A stretch of DNA of 64,000 bases, from NCBI RefSeq assembly GCF_019175285.1, contig NC_056530.1, positions 10,476,577-10,540,576 of the forward strand, in the 5' to 3' direction. This stretch comes from Sceloporus undulatus (taxonomy: Eukaryota > Chordata > Lepidosauria > Squamata > Phrynosomatidae). Made by a program: the position numbers and the translations under genes. Under the pieces are notes generated by a model. That model was not told the DNA's origin and did no database searches. It saw only the letters and a list, made by a program, of their open reading frames with translations. Positions 1 through 10,233 of the stretch are shown here, piece after piece (position 1 is the stretch's first letter; the number at the start of each line of letters is the position of its first letter).

Positions 1-374
1 AATTTTGCTGTTAATGTTGCTGCTGGTGAATGCCAAGTAACTTCCACCTAAAATCTAAGCTCCACCCGGCCTCTTTTCAAAACCGGTATGTTCCTGGCTT
101 TGCAAAGTATTCACAGACATTCAGGGGTCTCATTTAGACAGAATATGGATACCTTTTGTCCATTCCTCTCTGGACAACTGGACTGTAAATTCATCTATTG
201 CAAGTTCTTTGGGTACTGATATTTTCTTACATGCCAATCCTTGTTGTTATTTCCTTTGAAAGCAAACCTACTGAAAGGCGAGATGAAAATGATCCCTGAT
301 CTCTAAAAAACCCAAAAAAAGCAAAAAGCACAAGGAACTATATCAAAACATTTTTCAGATCTCTCTCTATGGCG

Positions 375-1602
375 TTTATCAGACTTGAGTTTTTGTGTGA
401 TTTTTCCTGCCTATCGCACAATGTTTGCGTCACCAACGTTGCGCAATAACATGAAAGCGCGATGTTCTTCCAGACGTCATTCATTCTATGGGAGCCTGTT
501 GCACAATGCTCCCGTAGTTTTTAGCATCATTCCTCCCCTTTTTGGGCACTATGAGAAAAAGGGAGTCAGGCCTTTGTCTCTCATTATCCTTGCAAATGCA
601 TTACAAAATGGTTTGGTGTGGTAGGCAGCAACGCAACGCAACACAAATGTTAATGATGTAAAGTCCCATGATGCGAGCTGCTTTTTCACCACATTCCCTT
701 CCGGTGGCCTTCCTTTTTCAGGACAATCCCGGGGGAGGGGGTTTGCTCTGCCCTGCTTGAACACCTAGGAGGCTAGAAATTGAAGGGGCCCCTAAGGGCC
801 ATCCTTCCAGCCCCATTCTTCTGCCCTGCAAGAACACCGAGGAGGCTAGAAATTGAAGGGGCCCCTATGGGTCATCCATTCCAGCCCCGTCCTCTGCCCT
901 GCAAGAACACCGAGGAGGGTAGAAATGAAGGGACCCAAAGGGTCATCCATCCAGCCCCATTCCTCTGCCCTGCAAGACACTGAGGAGGCTAGAATTGAAG
1001 GGCCCCTAAGGGTCATCCATTCCAGCCCCATTCTTCTGCCTGCAAGAACACCAAGAAGGCTAGAAATTGTAGGGGCCCTAAGGGTCATCCATTCCATCCC
1101 CATTCCTCTGCCCTGCAAGAACACCGAGGAGGCTAGAAATTGAAGGGGACCCTAAGGTCATCCATTCCAGCCCATTCCTCTTCCCTGCATGAACACTAGC
1201 AGGCTAGAATTGAAGGGCCCCCCAAGAGCCTTCCACTCCTGCCCCGTACTTGTCTGAAGGAATACCATAGGCGGCTAGAAACTGGAACGGGCTTCTCCCC
1301 TCTCCCTCTCTCCCCTGGAAGCACAAAGGTCAGGATGCCACCAAAACCTCCAGGAGTGTGCGCAAATATGTTGATGCGAAATGTTCAAGACAAAAGGAAG
1401 GTGCTGGTGTAGTAAAGAGTTCCGCTATGCATGGTTCGCATCACGCAAATCGCAACTTTTGCCCAATTGTAGCGCTAACATAACGTTATGGGGGAATGAC
1501 AGAAAAGCAAGCATGTGGAAGAACATCGCGTTATAAGGTCATTGCACAATGTTTGTTTCACTTCCTAGCGGAACTGAGGGTTCAAAACCTGCGTCTGATA
1601 AC
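375..1602. mobile_element. Non-autonomous TIR DNA transposon with an internal minisatellite
   Basis: The two ends are imperfect inverted repeats. TTATCAGAC begins at 376 and its complement GTCTGATAA ends at 1601. Further in, CGCGATGTTCTTCCA near 462 is matched by TGGAAGAACATCGCG near 1517, and both ends carry a GCACAATGTTTG motif. The interior is the 72-bp tandem array. I see no transposase reading frame, and open frames across the interior come from the tandem array. No clear target-site duplication was found, so the superfamily is left open. Confidence 0.6.
766..1280. repeat. Minisatellite, about 72-bp unit, about seven copies
   Basis: The landmark AGGAGGCTAGAAATTGAAG recurs at about 766, 840, 913, 983, 1053, 1127, 1199 and, degraded, at 1271, giving a 70-74 bp period. 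Each unit also carries a ccattccagccccattcctctgc-type block and a gcaagaacacc block. Units differ by small indels and substitutions, and the last is the most diverged. Short open frames here on both strands are by-products of the repeat. Confidence 0.92.
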
Positions 1603-3030
1603 TCCTATATTTTGCATATCCCTCTTCTGAATCCCTCCCCAACATAAGATTATGGCAGATAGGAATCCAGATGCTGTTGGTGAAGATTGGCCACAGAAGA
1701 GATAAAAACCACAAGAGGAAATTATTTGCTGAAGCAAAGTTTTATTGAAGAAAAGACACAGAGCAAGTGATTCTGGGACTAGCAGTGCAAATCAAAGGAG
1801 AAAAGCAGAGAAACATATGCTACAAATCATCACCCACTTTGTTTTTACTCATAGTCAAGGACTGTTGGATGTGAAGGCAGATGGGGAGTAAGGCAGAGGA
1901 GGAAAGGCCGCATCCCAAGGGAGAGGCCAATGTTTGAACTGTCCCTTGTTCTCAATACAGACGGTCGAGATAGTCTTGTAAAAGCGAAGCCAGAAAGAAA
2001 AGTGTAGCAAAGCATGCCTAGAAAAGAGGTCTAAAGAATAAAGAGTAGGTAGAGCTGGGTGTCAGAAAGTGGAGCATTTCTTTATCCTGGGAATGGGAGG
2101 GTTGGATGAGGGACTGCTCAGCTTCCTACCATTCAGATCCAGGAGATCATCGGTGGTGGTAATCCATGCACCGTCTTGGTCTGTGGCCGGGGGTTCTGAT
2201 AATGTTGAAGTTTCCTTCTTTCTGCGTTGCAGGGTCTGCGGTTGGATGGATATCAAAAGGGACCCGAGGTATAATATAGGACGGATTCTTATTCTGCGTC
2301 CCGAATATAAAAGAATTTGATCTATTATCCTGAGCTGAAAATCTGCGTCAATATCCATTAAGGAATCAGGGACCATGGTGCCAAATCCCTCAGCAACATC
2401 AACATTGTTCTCTCTTTGGCTGATCAAACATGGTAGACAGAAGAGCCAGGGGAGAGGAATGGGAAGGAGATGCCTAGGGCTGAATGGTATAGCCGACTGG
2501 CATATAGTAGGGGATCTTGAGAGAGAGAGGAGCACCTGAACATGAGAGATTGGGACTGTTAATGGAGAAGGGGGATTCAAATGATTCCTTGGAATCCTGC
2601 GGAATGAATCTTGATTCAAGGATCTGATGGGGCTGAGGAAGGAATTCATGCCTGGGGGAAAAGACCTCCAAAGTTAACTTGCAATGACTGGTTGGGGCTG
2701 GACTCCATGTTCTGTGGAGAAATATAACATTTCTTAGAGAAAGCAGTGTGGGATTATGTTCTCCAACCATTTCCCACAATACTGTTTATTGACTTTTGCA
2801 CGCAGCATAACCCCTTGTCCTTGCAATGTCATCTGTTCCTTGAAAAGTCAGAAGAGTGGTGTAGCTTTTTTCCAAGGGAGAAGAACAGCAGACAGTAGCT
2901 GCAAAAAGGAGCCTTTCTTCCATGACAAGTAGTTTTACATGTCTCTGTATTGTTCAGAACTTTGAATAGAAATGGTGGGCTCGTCCCTCAAAAAGGCTTT
3001 GTTTGCATCCTGGTAGGCCATACCCATAAA
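1603..3030. other. Intergenic stretch with one unidentified minus-strand frame
   Basis: Apart from the minus-strand frame at 2062-2649 I recognise no gene here. A minus-strand AATAAA (plus TTTATT at 1741-1746) lies about 320 bp beyond that frame's stop and could be a polyadenylation signal. A 23-base segment at 2996-3018 recurs in inverted orientation at 14498-14520, next to the assembly gap, so part of this stretch is repeat-derived. Confidence 0.4.
2062..2649 (-). CDS. Unidentified 195-codon reading frame
   Basis: An open frame of 195 codons that I do not recognise. The N-terminal third is rich in Pro, Ser and Leu. The middle has an acidic stretch (DSLMDIDADFQLRIIDQ) followed by a basic and hydrophobic segment (GRRIRIRPILYLG). 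The C-terminus is Ser/Thr/Pro-rich with a lysine cluster (RRKKE). A possible minus-strand polyadenylation signal follows at 1746-1741. It could be a terminal exon of an unknown gene, a relic of a mobile element, or chance. No splice acceptor was convincingly assigned. Confidence 0.2.
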   Translation of the reverse strand: MNSFLSPIRSLNQDSFRRIPRNHLNPPSPLTVPISHVQVLLSLSRSPTICQSAIPFSPRHLLPIPLPWLFCLPCLISQRENNVDVAEGFGTMVPDSLMDIDADFQLRIIDQILLYSGRRIRIRPILYLGSLLISIQPQTLQRRKKETSTLSEPPATDQDGAWITTTDDLLDLNGRKLSSPSSNPPIPRIKKCSTF

Positions 3031-3037
3031 TTTCCAA

Positions 3038-3439
3038 ATGATGACTTGGAGTGGTTATAAAATTCTTGGCTTTACTCAGTCTATTGTGAACCATCCTTTA
3101 AGGAAAGCGAAGGCTCTAACAAAAATTACTCAGTCCTCTACAAAGGAGAAATGTGTGGAGGTGACTGAGAAAGAGCAGCTCTCAAATACAAATAAAAACT
3201 CTCTCTGTGATTATAATAAAGATCTCAAAGAAGACTTCAGCCTAGTTAGCTCAGCTGCTGAGCTGTCTCTTGCAAAGAGCCTGGCAACTCAAAGGAGAAT
3301 TCAGGCTGACCAAGTGGAAAAATTAATGCTAAAGCAAATTTCAGGACTGTCTTTACATAATAGTAATGCAAGCGTAAAAGAGCCTCCTTGCCACTCCATC
3401 CGCCAACTGTTGAGTGGCTTGAGGACACTGGACAAATAA
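3038..3439 (+). CDS. Unidentified 133-codon reading frame
   Basis: A plus-strand frame of 133 codons, rich in Lys, Ser, Glu and Asn, with a predicted helical stretch around residues 70-100 (AAELSLAKSLATQRRIQADQ). It has no signal peptide or membrane segment. An AATAAA overlaps the stop codon. The composition looks protein-like rather than repeat-like, yet I know no family for it. It may be a retrocopy or an isolated exon of a host gene. No poly(A) tract or target-site duplication was seen. Confidence 0.22.
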   Translation: MMTWSGYKILGFTQSIVNHPLRKAKALTKITQSSTKEKCVEVTEKEQLSNTNKNSLCDYNKDLKEDFSLVSSAAELSLAKSLATQRRIQADQVEKLMLKQISGLSLHNSNASVKEPPCHSIRQLLSGLRTLDK

Positions 3440-3540
3440 AATTCTTCTGGGTGGATTGCAATAATATCATTACCATTGTTAGAAATTTGTAGAACCTCCT
3501 AGATAGAGCACACATGGTGTTTTTGTTGTGTGAATCCTGT

Positions 3541-3722
3541 CATTTTTTTGACTATGAAGGTGAAACCTATAGGGTTTTCTTGGCACGTTTCTTCAGACGG
3601 GGGTTGCCATTGCCATCCTCTGAGGCTGAGAGAGTGTGACTTCTTGCCCAACGTCACCCAGTGGGTTTTTATCCCCAAGCGGAGAATCAAACCCTGATCT
3701 CCAAAGTCATAGTTCATGTAAG
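3541..3722 (-). mobile_element. tRNA-headed SINE with MIR-like core, minus strand
   Basis: Read on the minus strand it runs: gagatcagggtttgattctc (box B-like), then cccactgggtgacgttgggc, then gtcacactctctcagcctcag, then a tail of aagaaaaccctatagg type. The same order occurs at 25370-25589, 45854-46050, 50409-50612, 53161-53290, 57528-57753 and 58683-58905. Confidence 0.75.
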
Positions 3723-4130
3723 CTCTCTTAGATGTATATATCCTCCTCTCAAATATTATCATAATAATGGGTGACTTCCCATTTGCCAAGACAAACAGGG
3801 CATCCTGTAATCCTTTTCCGCATTCCTTGTATAAATAAACTTTCTGTATTCAGTTCAATTGTGACTTCTTATAACCGAAACAGGGAGGGGGAAAAACAAC
3901 TACACCCTTTCCTTCAAATATTAAAACATCATCTCTTTCTCAGCCTGAATAAAATCAATCTTCAAAGCTTGCTGACACCACCCCTCCCAACCTTGGCCGC
4001 AAATAGGATGTCAGCGGGTTCCACTCTCGCAAGAACGGTTCTCTGGGTTTCGTTTTCATTGGTTGCGTTAGTTCTGTTTTCTGAAAGTTCCTTTTTAGGG
4101 TCCTGACCTCAGGCTTCAAAGAGGTTTGGG

Positions 4131-4362
4131 CAGCAATTTTTAAAATTTTGTGGGTTTTTCGGGCTATGTGGCCATGTTCAAGAAGAATTTATTCCTGACA
4201 TATCGCCAGCATCTGTGGCTGGCATCTTCAGAGCAGATGCCAGCCACAGATGCTGGCGAAATGTCAGGAATAAACTCTGGGAACACGGCCACATAGGCAG
4301 AAAAACCCACAAAAACTATGGATGCCGGCCGTGAAATCTTTTCACTTCACAGCAATTTTTAA
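4131..4362. mobile_element. Foldback (palindromic) MITE, copy 1
   Basis: Two long complementary arms: gtgggtttttcgggctatgtggccatgttc, then cgccagcatctgtggctggcatc, then the reverse complement of each, ending in actatggatgccggccgtgaaa. The body is about 4144-4349. A 13-bp direct repeat, CAGCAATTTTTAA, flanks it at 4131-4143 and 4350-4362. The same family is at 4397-4795 (split), 14352-14397 (cut by the gap) and 17290-17490 (the axis of the large palindrome). Confidence 0.8.
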
Positions 4363-4460
4363 CTTTTACACTAATTTGAAGTTGGAGGCTTTCACAACCA
4401 CCATCCATAGTTTTTGGTGGGTTTTTTTGGGCTATGAGACCATCTTCTAGAATAATAATA

Positions 4461-4461
4461 A

Positions 4462-4492
<31 letters not shown>
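4461..4492. repeat. (CAT)n microsatellite
   Basis: About ten near-perfect CAT/ATC units, lying in the interruption of foldback copy 2. Confidence 0.9.
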
Positions 4493-4493
<1 letters not shown>

Positions 4494-4590
4494 TCATAGA
4501 ATCGTAGAGACCACTAGGGCCATCCAGTCCAACCCCCTGCCACGCAGGAAATCCAAATCAAAGCATCCCTGACAGATGGCCATCCATCTA
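4493..4590 (-). mobile_element. CR1 LINE 3' end, minus strand
   Basis: The minus strand reads gatggccatctgtcaggg, then a cctgcgtggcaggggg-type block, ggttggactggatggcc, and ends with ctacgattctatgat. This is the terminal part of the CR1 copy at 7443-10312. Confidence 0.85.
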
Positions 4591-4799
4591 ATAATAGGAT
4601 TTATTTATAACCCGCCCAATCACTGGGAATCCATACAGCTTACAAGAGTGGGGATAATACAAAGCAATAGAAGAGTTTATTCCTAACGTTTCGCCAGCAG
4701 CTGTGGCTGGCATCTTCAGAGAATGCTGGCGAAACATCAGGTATAAACTCTTCTCGAACACGACCTCATAGTCCGAAAAATCCACCCAAAACTATTTTA

Positions 4800-5070
4800 C
4801 ACTCATTATTTTCCTGAGTGGGGGTCCTTCTTTTCTTGGTGGAAGGTCTAGAGAAGGAATAAGCAACTATTGTGTGTGTGTTAGGGGGGCACACTGCCCC
4901 TCAAGACCTAGGGGCCAACACAGCACCCCACTGCCACCAAGTGTCTGTTAGGGTCTGTTGAAAAAGGTCACTGCAGAGCCGTGGAGGAATGTCAACAAAA
5001 ACAGAGCTTTACTCAGCAGAGTGTAAAACAAAATAAGCAAAGCAAAATATAGCAATGTGGCTACTTACAA
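4800..5070. other. Unassigned intergenic sequence
   Basis: No gene, RNA or clear repeat recognised. A short GTGTGTGTG run lies near 4872. Confidence 0.4.
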
Positions 5071-5074
5071 ATAC

Positions 5075-5305
5075 AGTCAGTCCTTCTTATACACGGATTT
5101 TTTTATACACGGATTCAAGCATCCACGGCTTGAAAATGTTCCAAAAAAGTATAAATTCCAAAGATCAAACCTTGATTTTCCATTTTTTATAAGGGACACC
5201 ATTTTGCTATGTCGTTATATTTAATGGGACGTGCACATAGACGGATTTTGTTATACACAGGGGATCTTGGAAACAAATCCCAGCGGATAACAAGGGTCCA
5301 CTTCA
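5075..5305. mobile_element. Tigger-like (Tc1/mariner superfamily) MITE
   Basis: Begins with cagtcagtccttcttatacacgg and ends with cccagcggataacaagggtcc, with an internal attcaagcatccacggcttg block and accttgattttccatttttt. These are diagnostic of short Tigger-type elements. Related copies lie at 53505-53720, 55311-55400 and 59860-60050. Confidence 0.65.
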
Positions 5306-5309
5306 TACA

Positions 5310-5849
5310 CAGTGCAAAATAAATCGGCATATGATAAGTTCTTGCATGCTAGTAGTACTACAACTCCCTAGCAAGGAGAAAAAAAACATACTTCCCAGCA
5401 ATATGGAGAGCAACAGGCTCCTGGCCAACATGTTACGGGAAAAATTTACAGTCGGGAACCGCACTCACAGGCAGGTCTCAGGATATCCAAAGATTTATTT
5501 GCAGATGCATGACGCAGCTTGGATTTCTCCAAAATGAACTGTGTACAAAGTAGCAAGAGATTAAGCTTATTTTACCTTACCTCCCAAAGAAAGGAGTTGC
5601 TCTCTCATCCTACTTTCCCCCCTCCCCTGAATACATTTCTTAAGGTCCACTTCAGAACATGCTTACATGTCAGGAAACTGCAGTTTAACATTTTCTGCTG
5701 AAGTGTACATCACAAAGGGACACATAGAGCATTTGCAAAACAGGAACTTGTCTAATTGGGAGAATTCGCCAACAGTTGCCAAATTTGTTTCTGTAGAGCT
5801 AAGCAGCTGAAGTCTGACTATTTCAAAGGTCCCTAGGCATCATCTATAT
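5310..5849. other. Unassigned intergenic sequence
   Basis: Small open frames occur here but none shows protein-like conservation or splice context that I can support. Bases 5842-5849 (ATCTATAT) form the left target duplication of the next element. Confidence 0.4.
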
Positions 5850-6625
5850 ATTGTGATGGTGAACCTATGCCACACGTGCCAGAAGTCCCACTCTGGGCTG
5901 TTTCACCGGGTATGGGCCCTTGGGAAAGGAGAAACGGGCACTCGCGTGCCCGTTCCTCAACCTCCCTGCCATTTTTGGGCCTCCCGCTGTCTCTTGGAGA
6001 CAGTAGGAAGCAAGAAAATGGCACTGGGCAAAAGGAGCCAGAGGGATGCGCATCTGGCTCCTCCTCTCACCCTTTTCCCGGCCTTCAGCTGCCTATTGGA
6101 AACAACTAGAGGCTGGGAAAAGGTGGGGGGAGGCGGAGTGACCGGTGCGTGCCAGTTGCTCCTCCCCAGAGACCTTTCTCAGCCTCCAACTGTCTCCAGA
6201 AAGACAGCTGCGGGCAGGGAAAGGCCCCTGAGGAGAAGCAGTGGCGGCGGGTCGGGGCCTGGGCTCCATCGCAGCACTTCCAGCCCCAGACGTCCCTCCT
6301 GAGAGAGAGAGAGATCTGGGGCTGGAAGGGCCAGGATGGCGGCGTGCTGGGTCCTGGGCTCCATCGCAGCCCTTCCAGCCCCAGACCTCCCTCCCGAGAG
6401 AGAGATCTGGGGCTTGAAGGGCCGTGGAGGAGCTCAGGGCGGCGGGGTGCCGGCAAAATGCGGGGGACAGTGCACCGTCCTCCACAGCCCATTTGCCGGC
6501 CTTTGGCGGCCCCAAAAGGGACCCTCGGGGGCTGGCAAATACCAGGAGGAGGAGCACCCAGCACCCATCCTAGGGGTAGAAGCCCCGCCCCCGGCACGCA
6601 AACTGTAAAAGGTTCGCCATCACCG
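5850..6625. mobile_element. hAT-type non-autonomous transposon, GC-rich
   Basis: Terminal inverted repeats read TGATGGTGAACC at the left and GGTTCGCCATCA at the right. An 8-bp duplication, ATCTATAT, flanks it (5842-5849 and 6626-6633), the length expected for hAT elements. The interior is GC- and CpG-rich and contains repeated cttccagccccagac / gtctggggctggaag palindromes at about 6275-6425. Many overlapping frames on both strands (60-270 codons) are by-products of this composition and are not annotated as genes. No transposase is present. Confidence 0.75.
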
Positions 6626-6633
6626 ATCTATAT

Positions 6634-7442
6634 CAACCCCAAATCATGGCTTATAGTTATAGAAGCATTTTTATACATTTATTTAGCTAACTTAACTAAG
6701 CAATATAGGCTTCCGATTTCCTTTATCACAAAGACCAAGCAGATTCCCAATGCAGTTATATTCTGCTCTCATAACCACTTGGTCCAGTGCAGGCTTAGCA
6801 TCATGGACTTCACCTGTCACTCTGCTACACTCTCATCCAGTCACAACTTAATGTGCAAACTGGCATCCCCTGACAATGTCTGCACCAAAATTTCTCCGAT
6901 GTCCCAGAGCACAGGTTGGATGGATGGGATTTCATCACCTTTTCAGCACCCCTCCCCTTTTTTTTGAAACAAGAGACAGATGAATTTCTGCACTACTTCC
7001 CATTCAAAAGGGGGCCTCTCCATAGGGGGGATTTCACACACATTCCCTAATGTGAGATGCGATTTGCACAAAACATTTTTTCACAGGCCACACATTTCCC
7101 ATCTCTGGTGTACAATGTGCCACCCAGAAGCTTGGCCTGCACTTTTCAGGGGTGCCATGACCCCCCAACTATGTTTTTCTTTGTCCCTTCCCCAGTGTTT
7201 TGTATCACTTCCAGGTGAAATGGGGGGTAAACCTTTCTGCTTGGCATCATTTGTGTATATATAAGAGTGCTTTCATTCTGTGTGTGGAAGTAACAAGAAG
7301 ATGAGAAAACAAGCAGAAGAGGTAAAGACTAAAAATAGGGGGTAATAGCTATGGCTTGTTTCATTGCCTCTAGGACAATTCATTAAAAAAAACCATGGTT
7401 AACATAGGCCATGGTTTATTGTGATCGGAAAACATACTGTAC
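6634..7442. other. Intergenic sequence upstream of the CR1 LINE
   Basis: No supported gene. A short inverted motif, aaccatggttaacataggccatggttta, lies at 7391-7420, just before the LINE. Confidence 0.4.
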
Positions 7443-8864
7443 TTGCACAAGCAGCAAGTAAAGGGAACACATGGTCTTAGATGCCTCTACACTAATGCAC
7501 AGAGCATGGGAAATAAGCAAGATGAACTTCAACTCCTAGTACAACAAAGCAAATATGATATAATAGGCATCACTGAAACCTGGTGGGATGAGTCTCATGA
7601 TTGGAATGTGGAAATAGAGGGGTATAACCTTTTCAAGAGAAACAGGCCAAACAGGAAAGGAGGAGGAATAGCACTATATGTCAGAGATATTTACACCAGT
7701 GAAGTGATCCAGGACATCAATCATGGAAGCCAGGTGGAGAGCATCTGGATAAGAATCAAAGGGGAGGGAAACAACAAGGATGTTATGGTGGGAGTCTACT
7801 ACAGACCCCCAAGTCAGACGGAGGAATTGGATGATGCCTTTCTAGAACAGATGACCACACACTCAGAAAGGAGAGATGTAGTAGTGATGGGTGACTTCAA
7901 CTACCCTGATATTTGTTGGAAGTCAAACTCAGCCAGATCCTCAAGGTCTAGTAAATTCCTCACTTGCCTTGGAGACAATTTCATGGTCCAAAAAGTGGAA
8001 GAGGCAACAAGGGGATCAGCTATTTTAGATCTGATCCTAACCAACAAGGATGACTTGGTTAATGAAGTGCAAGTGGTGGGATCCTTAGGTGGAAGTGACC
8101 ATGTTCTCCTGGAGTTTGTTATACAATGGAAAGGAGAAGCCAGGCATAGTCAGACACGCATCCTAGACTTCAGGAGAGCGGATTTCAGTAAACTTAGAGA
8201 AATACTGGGGGCGATCCCATGGTCAGGAATACTAAAAGAGAAGGGAGTTCAAGATGGATGGGAGTTTCTCAAAAGGGAGATACTGAAGGCACAAATTAAA
8301 ACAGTTCCAGTGAGAAAGAAAAATGGGAGGTGTTGCAAGAACCCAGGATGGATGACAAAGGAACTTTCAGCTCAGCTAAATTTTAAACGGAACATGTATA
8401 AGAAATGGAAAAATGGGGAAATTACCAAAGCGGAATTCAAACAAATAGCTAGCAAGTGTAGAGATATGGTCAGAAAAGCCAAAGCACAGAATGAACTCAG
8501 GCTTGCTAGAGAGGTTAAGAACAACAAAAAGGGCTTTTTTGGATATGTCCGCAGCAAAAGGAAGAAGAAGGAAACGGTAGGGCCACTCCGTGGAGAAGAT
8601 GGCAAAATGCTAACAGAAGACAGAGAAAAGGCAGAATTACTCAACACTTTCTTTGCCTCAGTCTTCTCAGAAAAGGCAAAGGGTGCTCAACCTGAGGATA
8701 ATGGAGCAGAGGACAGAATAGGGGAATTTCAGCACAGAATAAGTAAAGAGATAGTAGAGGAACACCTTATTAATCTAAATGAATTTAAGTCTCCGGGACC
8801 AGATGAACTCCATCCAAGGGGACCTGGCAAATGTAATATCGGAGCCATTGGCAATAATCTTTGA
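7443..8864 (+). pseudogene. CR1 ORF2, N-terminal part: endonuclease
   Basis: Encodes an apurinic/apyrimidinic-type endonuclease. Visible motifs in order: LRCLYTNAQSMGNKQDEL near the start, IIGITETWWDESHDW (catalytic Glu region), GGGIALYVRD, GVYYRPPSQ, VVMGDFNYPDICW (catalytic Asp/Asn) and GGSDHVLLEF (catalytic His region). A linker follows to the beginning of the RT region (FKSPGPDELHPR). Just after that the frame is lost. Comparison with the expected CR1 wording suggests about 8 bp are missing near 8820, and the frame ends at 8864 with non-CR1 residues. Confidence 0.9.
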
Positions 8865-10233
8865 AAACTCCTGGAGAACAGGAGAGATCCCAGCAGACTG
8901 GCGGAGGGCAAACGTTGTCCCCATCTTCAAAAAGGGGAAGAAAGAGGATCCCAACAATTATCGTCCAGTTAGTCTGACATCAATCCCAGGAAAGATCCTG
9001 GAGCAGATCATTAAACAGAGAGTCTGTGAACATCTAGAAGGCAATGCCATAATCACAAAAAGTCAACATGGGTTTCAGAGAAACAAGTCATGCCAGACAA
9101 ATCTAATCTCTTTCTTTGATAAAATTACCAGCTTGGTAGATGAAGGGAATGCTGTGGATATAGTATATCTTGATTTCAGTAAGGCCTTTGACAAAGTTCC
9201 CCATGACATTCTCACAAACAAGCTTGTAAAATGTGGGCTAGACAAAGGAACTGTTAAATGGATCTGTAATTGGTTGACCGGACGAACCCAAAGGGTGCTC
9301 AACAATGGCACCTTTTCATCCTGGAGAGAAGTGACCAGTGGGGTCCCACAGGGCTCTGTCCTGGGCCCAGTGCTATTCAACATCTTTATCAATGACTTGG
9401 AGGAAAAAATTGGGGGAATACTTATCAAATTTGCAGATGACACTAAAGTAGGAGGAATAGCTAATACTCCAGAGGACAGGATCAAAATTCAAAATGACCT
9501 GAATAGACTAGAAAGCTGGGCCAGAGCTAACAGAATGAACTTCAACAGGGAGAAATGTAAGGTACTGCACTTAGGGCGAAAAAATGAAATGCACAGATAT
9601 AGGATGGGAGACACCTGGCTTAAGGAGACAACATGTGAAAGGGATCTAGGAGTCCAAGTAGACCACAAGCTGAACATGAGTCAACAGTGCGATGCGGCAG
9701 CTAACAAGGCCAATGCGAATTTAGGCTGCATCAATAGAAGTATCGTATCTAGATCCAGTGAAGTAATAGTGCCACTATATTCTGCTCTGCTCAGGCCCCA
9801 CCTGGAATATTGTGTCCAGTTCTGGGCGCCACAATTCAAAAAGGACATTGAGAAACTGGAGCGTGTCCAAAGGAGGGCAACTAAAATGGTGAAAGGTCTG
9901 GAAACCTTACCCTATGAGGAACGACTCAGGGAGCTGGGGATGTTTAGCCTGGAGAAGAGAAAGTTAAGAGGTGATATGATAGCTCTATTTAAATACTTGA
10001 AGGGATGTCATATTGAGGAGGGAGCGAGCTTGTTTTCTGCTGCTCCAGAGACTAGGACCCGGAGCAATGGATGCAAGCTGCAGGAAAAGAGATTCCACCT
10101 CAACATTAGGAGGAATTTCCTGACAGTAAGGGCTGTTCGACAGTGGAACACACTTCCTCGGAGTGTACTGGAGTCTCCCTCCTTGGAGGTCTTCAAACAG
10201 AGGCTGGATGGCCATCTGTCGGCGATGCTTTGA
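8779..10233 (+). pseudogene. CR1 ORF2, C-terminal part: reverse transcriptase
   Basis: From about residue 17 this frame is CR1 reverse transcriptase: YRPVSLTSIPGKILE, HGFQRNKSC, the catalytic YLDFSKAFDKVPHD, GVPQGSVLGPVLF, and the second catalytic box KFADDTKVGG. It continues into the C-terminal domain (LERVQRRATKMVKGLE, TRSNGCKLQ, RQWNTLPRSVLESPSLEVFKQRLD). Both catalytic Asp boxes are intact. The first 15 or so residues are out-of-frame sequence upstream of the small deletion. The natural stop is followed by the 3' UTR. Confidence 0.92.

Larger units (their letters stand above)
4397..4795. mobile_element. Foldback MITE, copy 2, split by later sequence
   Basis: The left arm (about 4397-4452, ccatccatagtttttggtgg onward) and the right part (about 4668-4795, gtttattcctaacgtttcgc to cgaaaaatccacccaaaact) belong to the same element as copy 1. 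They are separated by a CAT microsatellite, a minus-strand CR1 3' end and a short LINE/SINE tail with cgcccaatcactgggaatcc, which recurs in reverse at 36100-36150. Confidence 0.7.

Noticed and set aside
846-1143. Open frames of 92-96 codons on both strands
   Set aside because: They are translations of the 72-bp tandem array, with repeating RVIHSSP/PARTPRR-like wording, not genes.
5853-6967. Overlapping long frames (up to 272 codons) on both strands
   Set aside because: They fall in the CpG-rich interior of the hAT-type element and repeat its palindromes. No codon pattern or family is recognisable.
7391-7460. Target-site duplication for the CR1 element
   Set aside because: Similar words near both ends (atactgtacttgcacaag and cttgtgcagtat) are inverted rather than direct and are probably chance.
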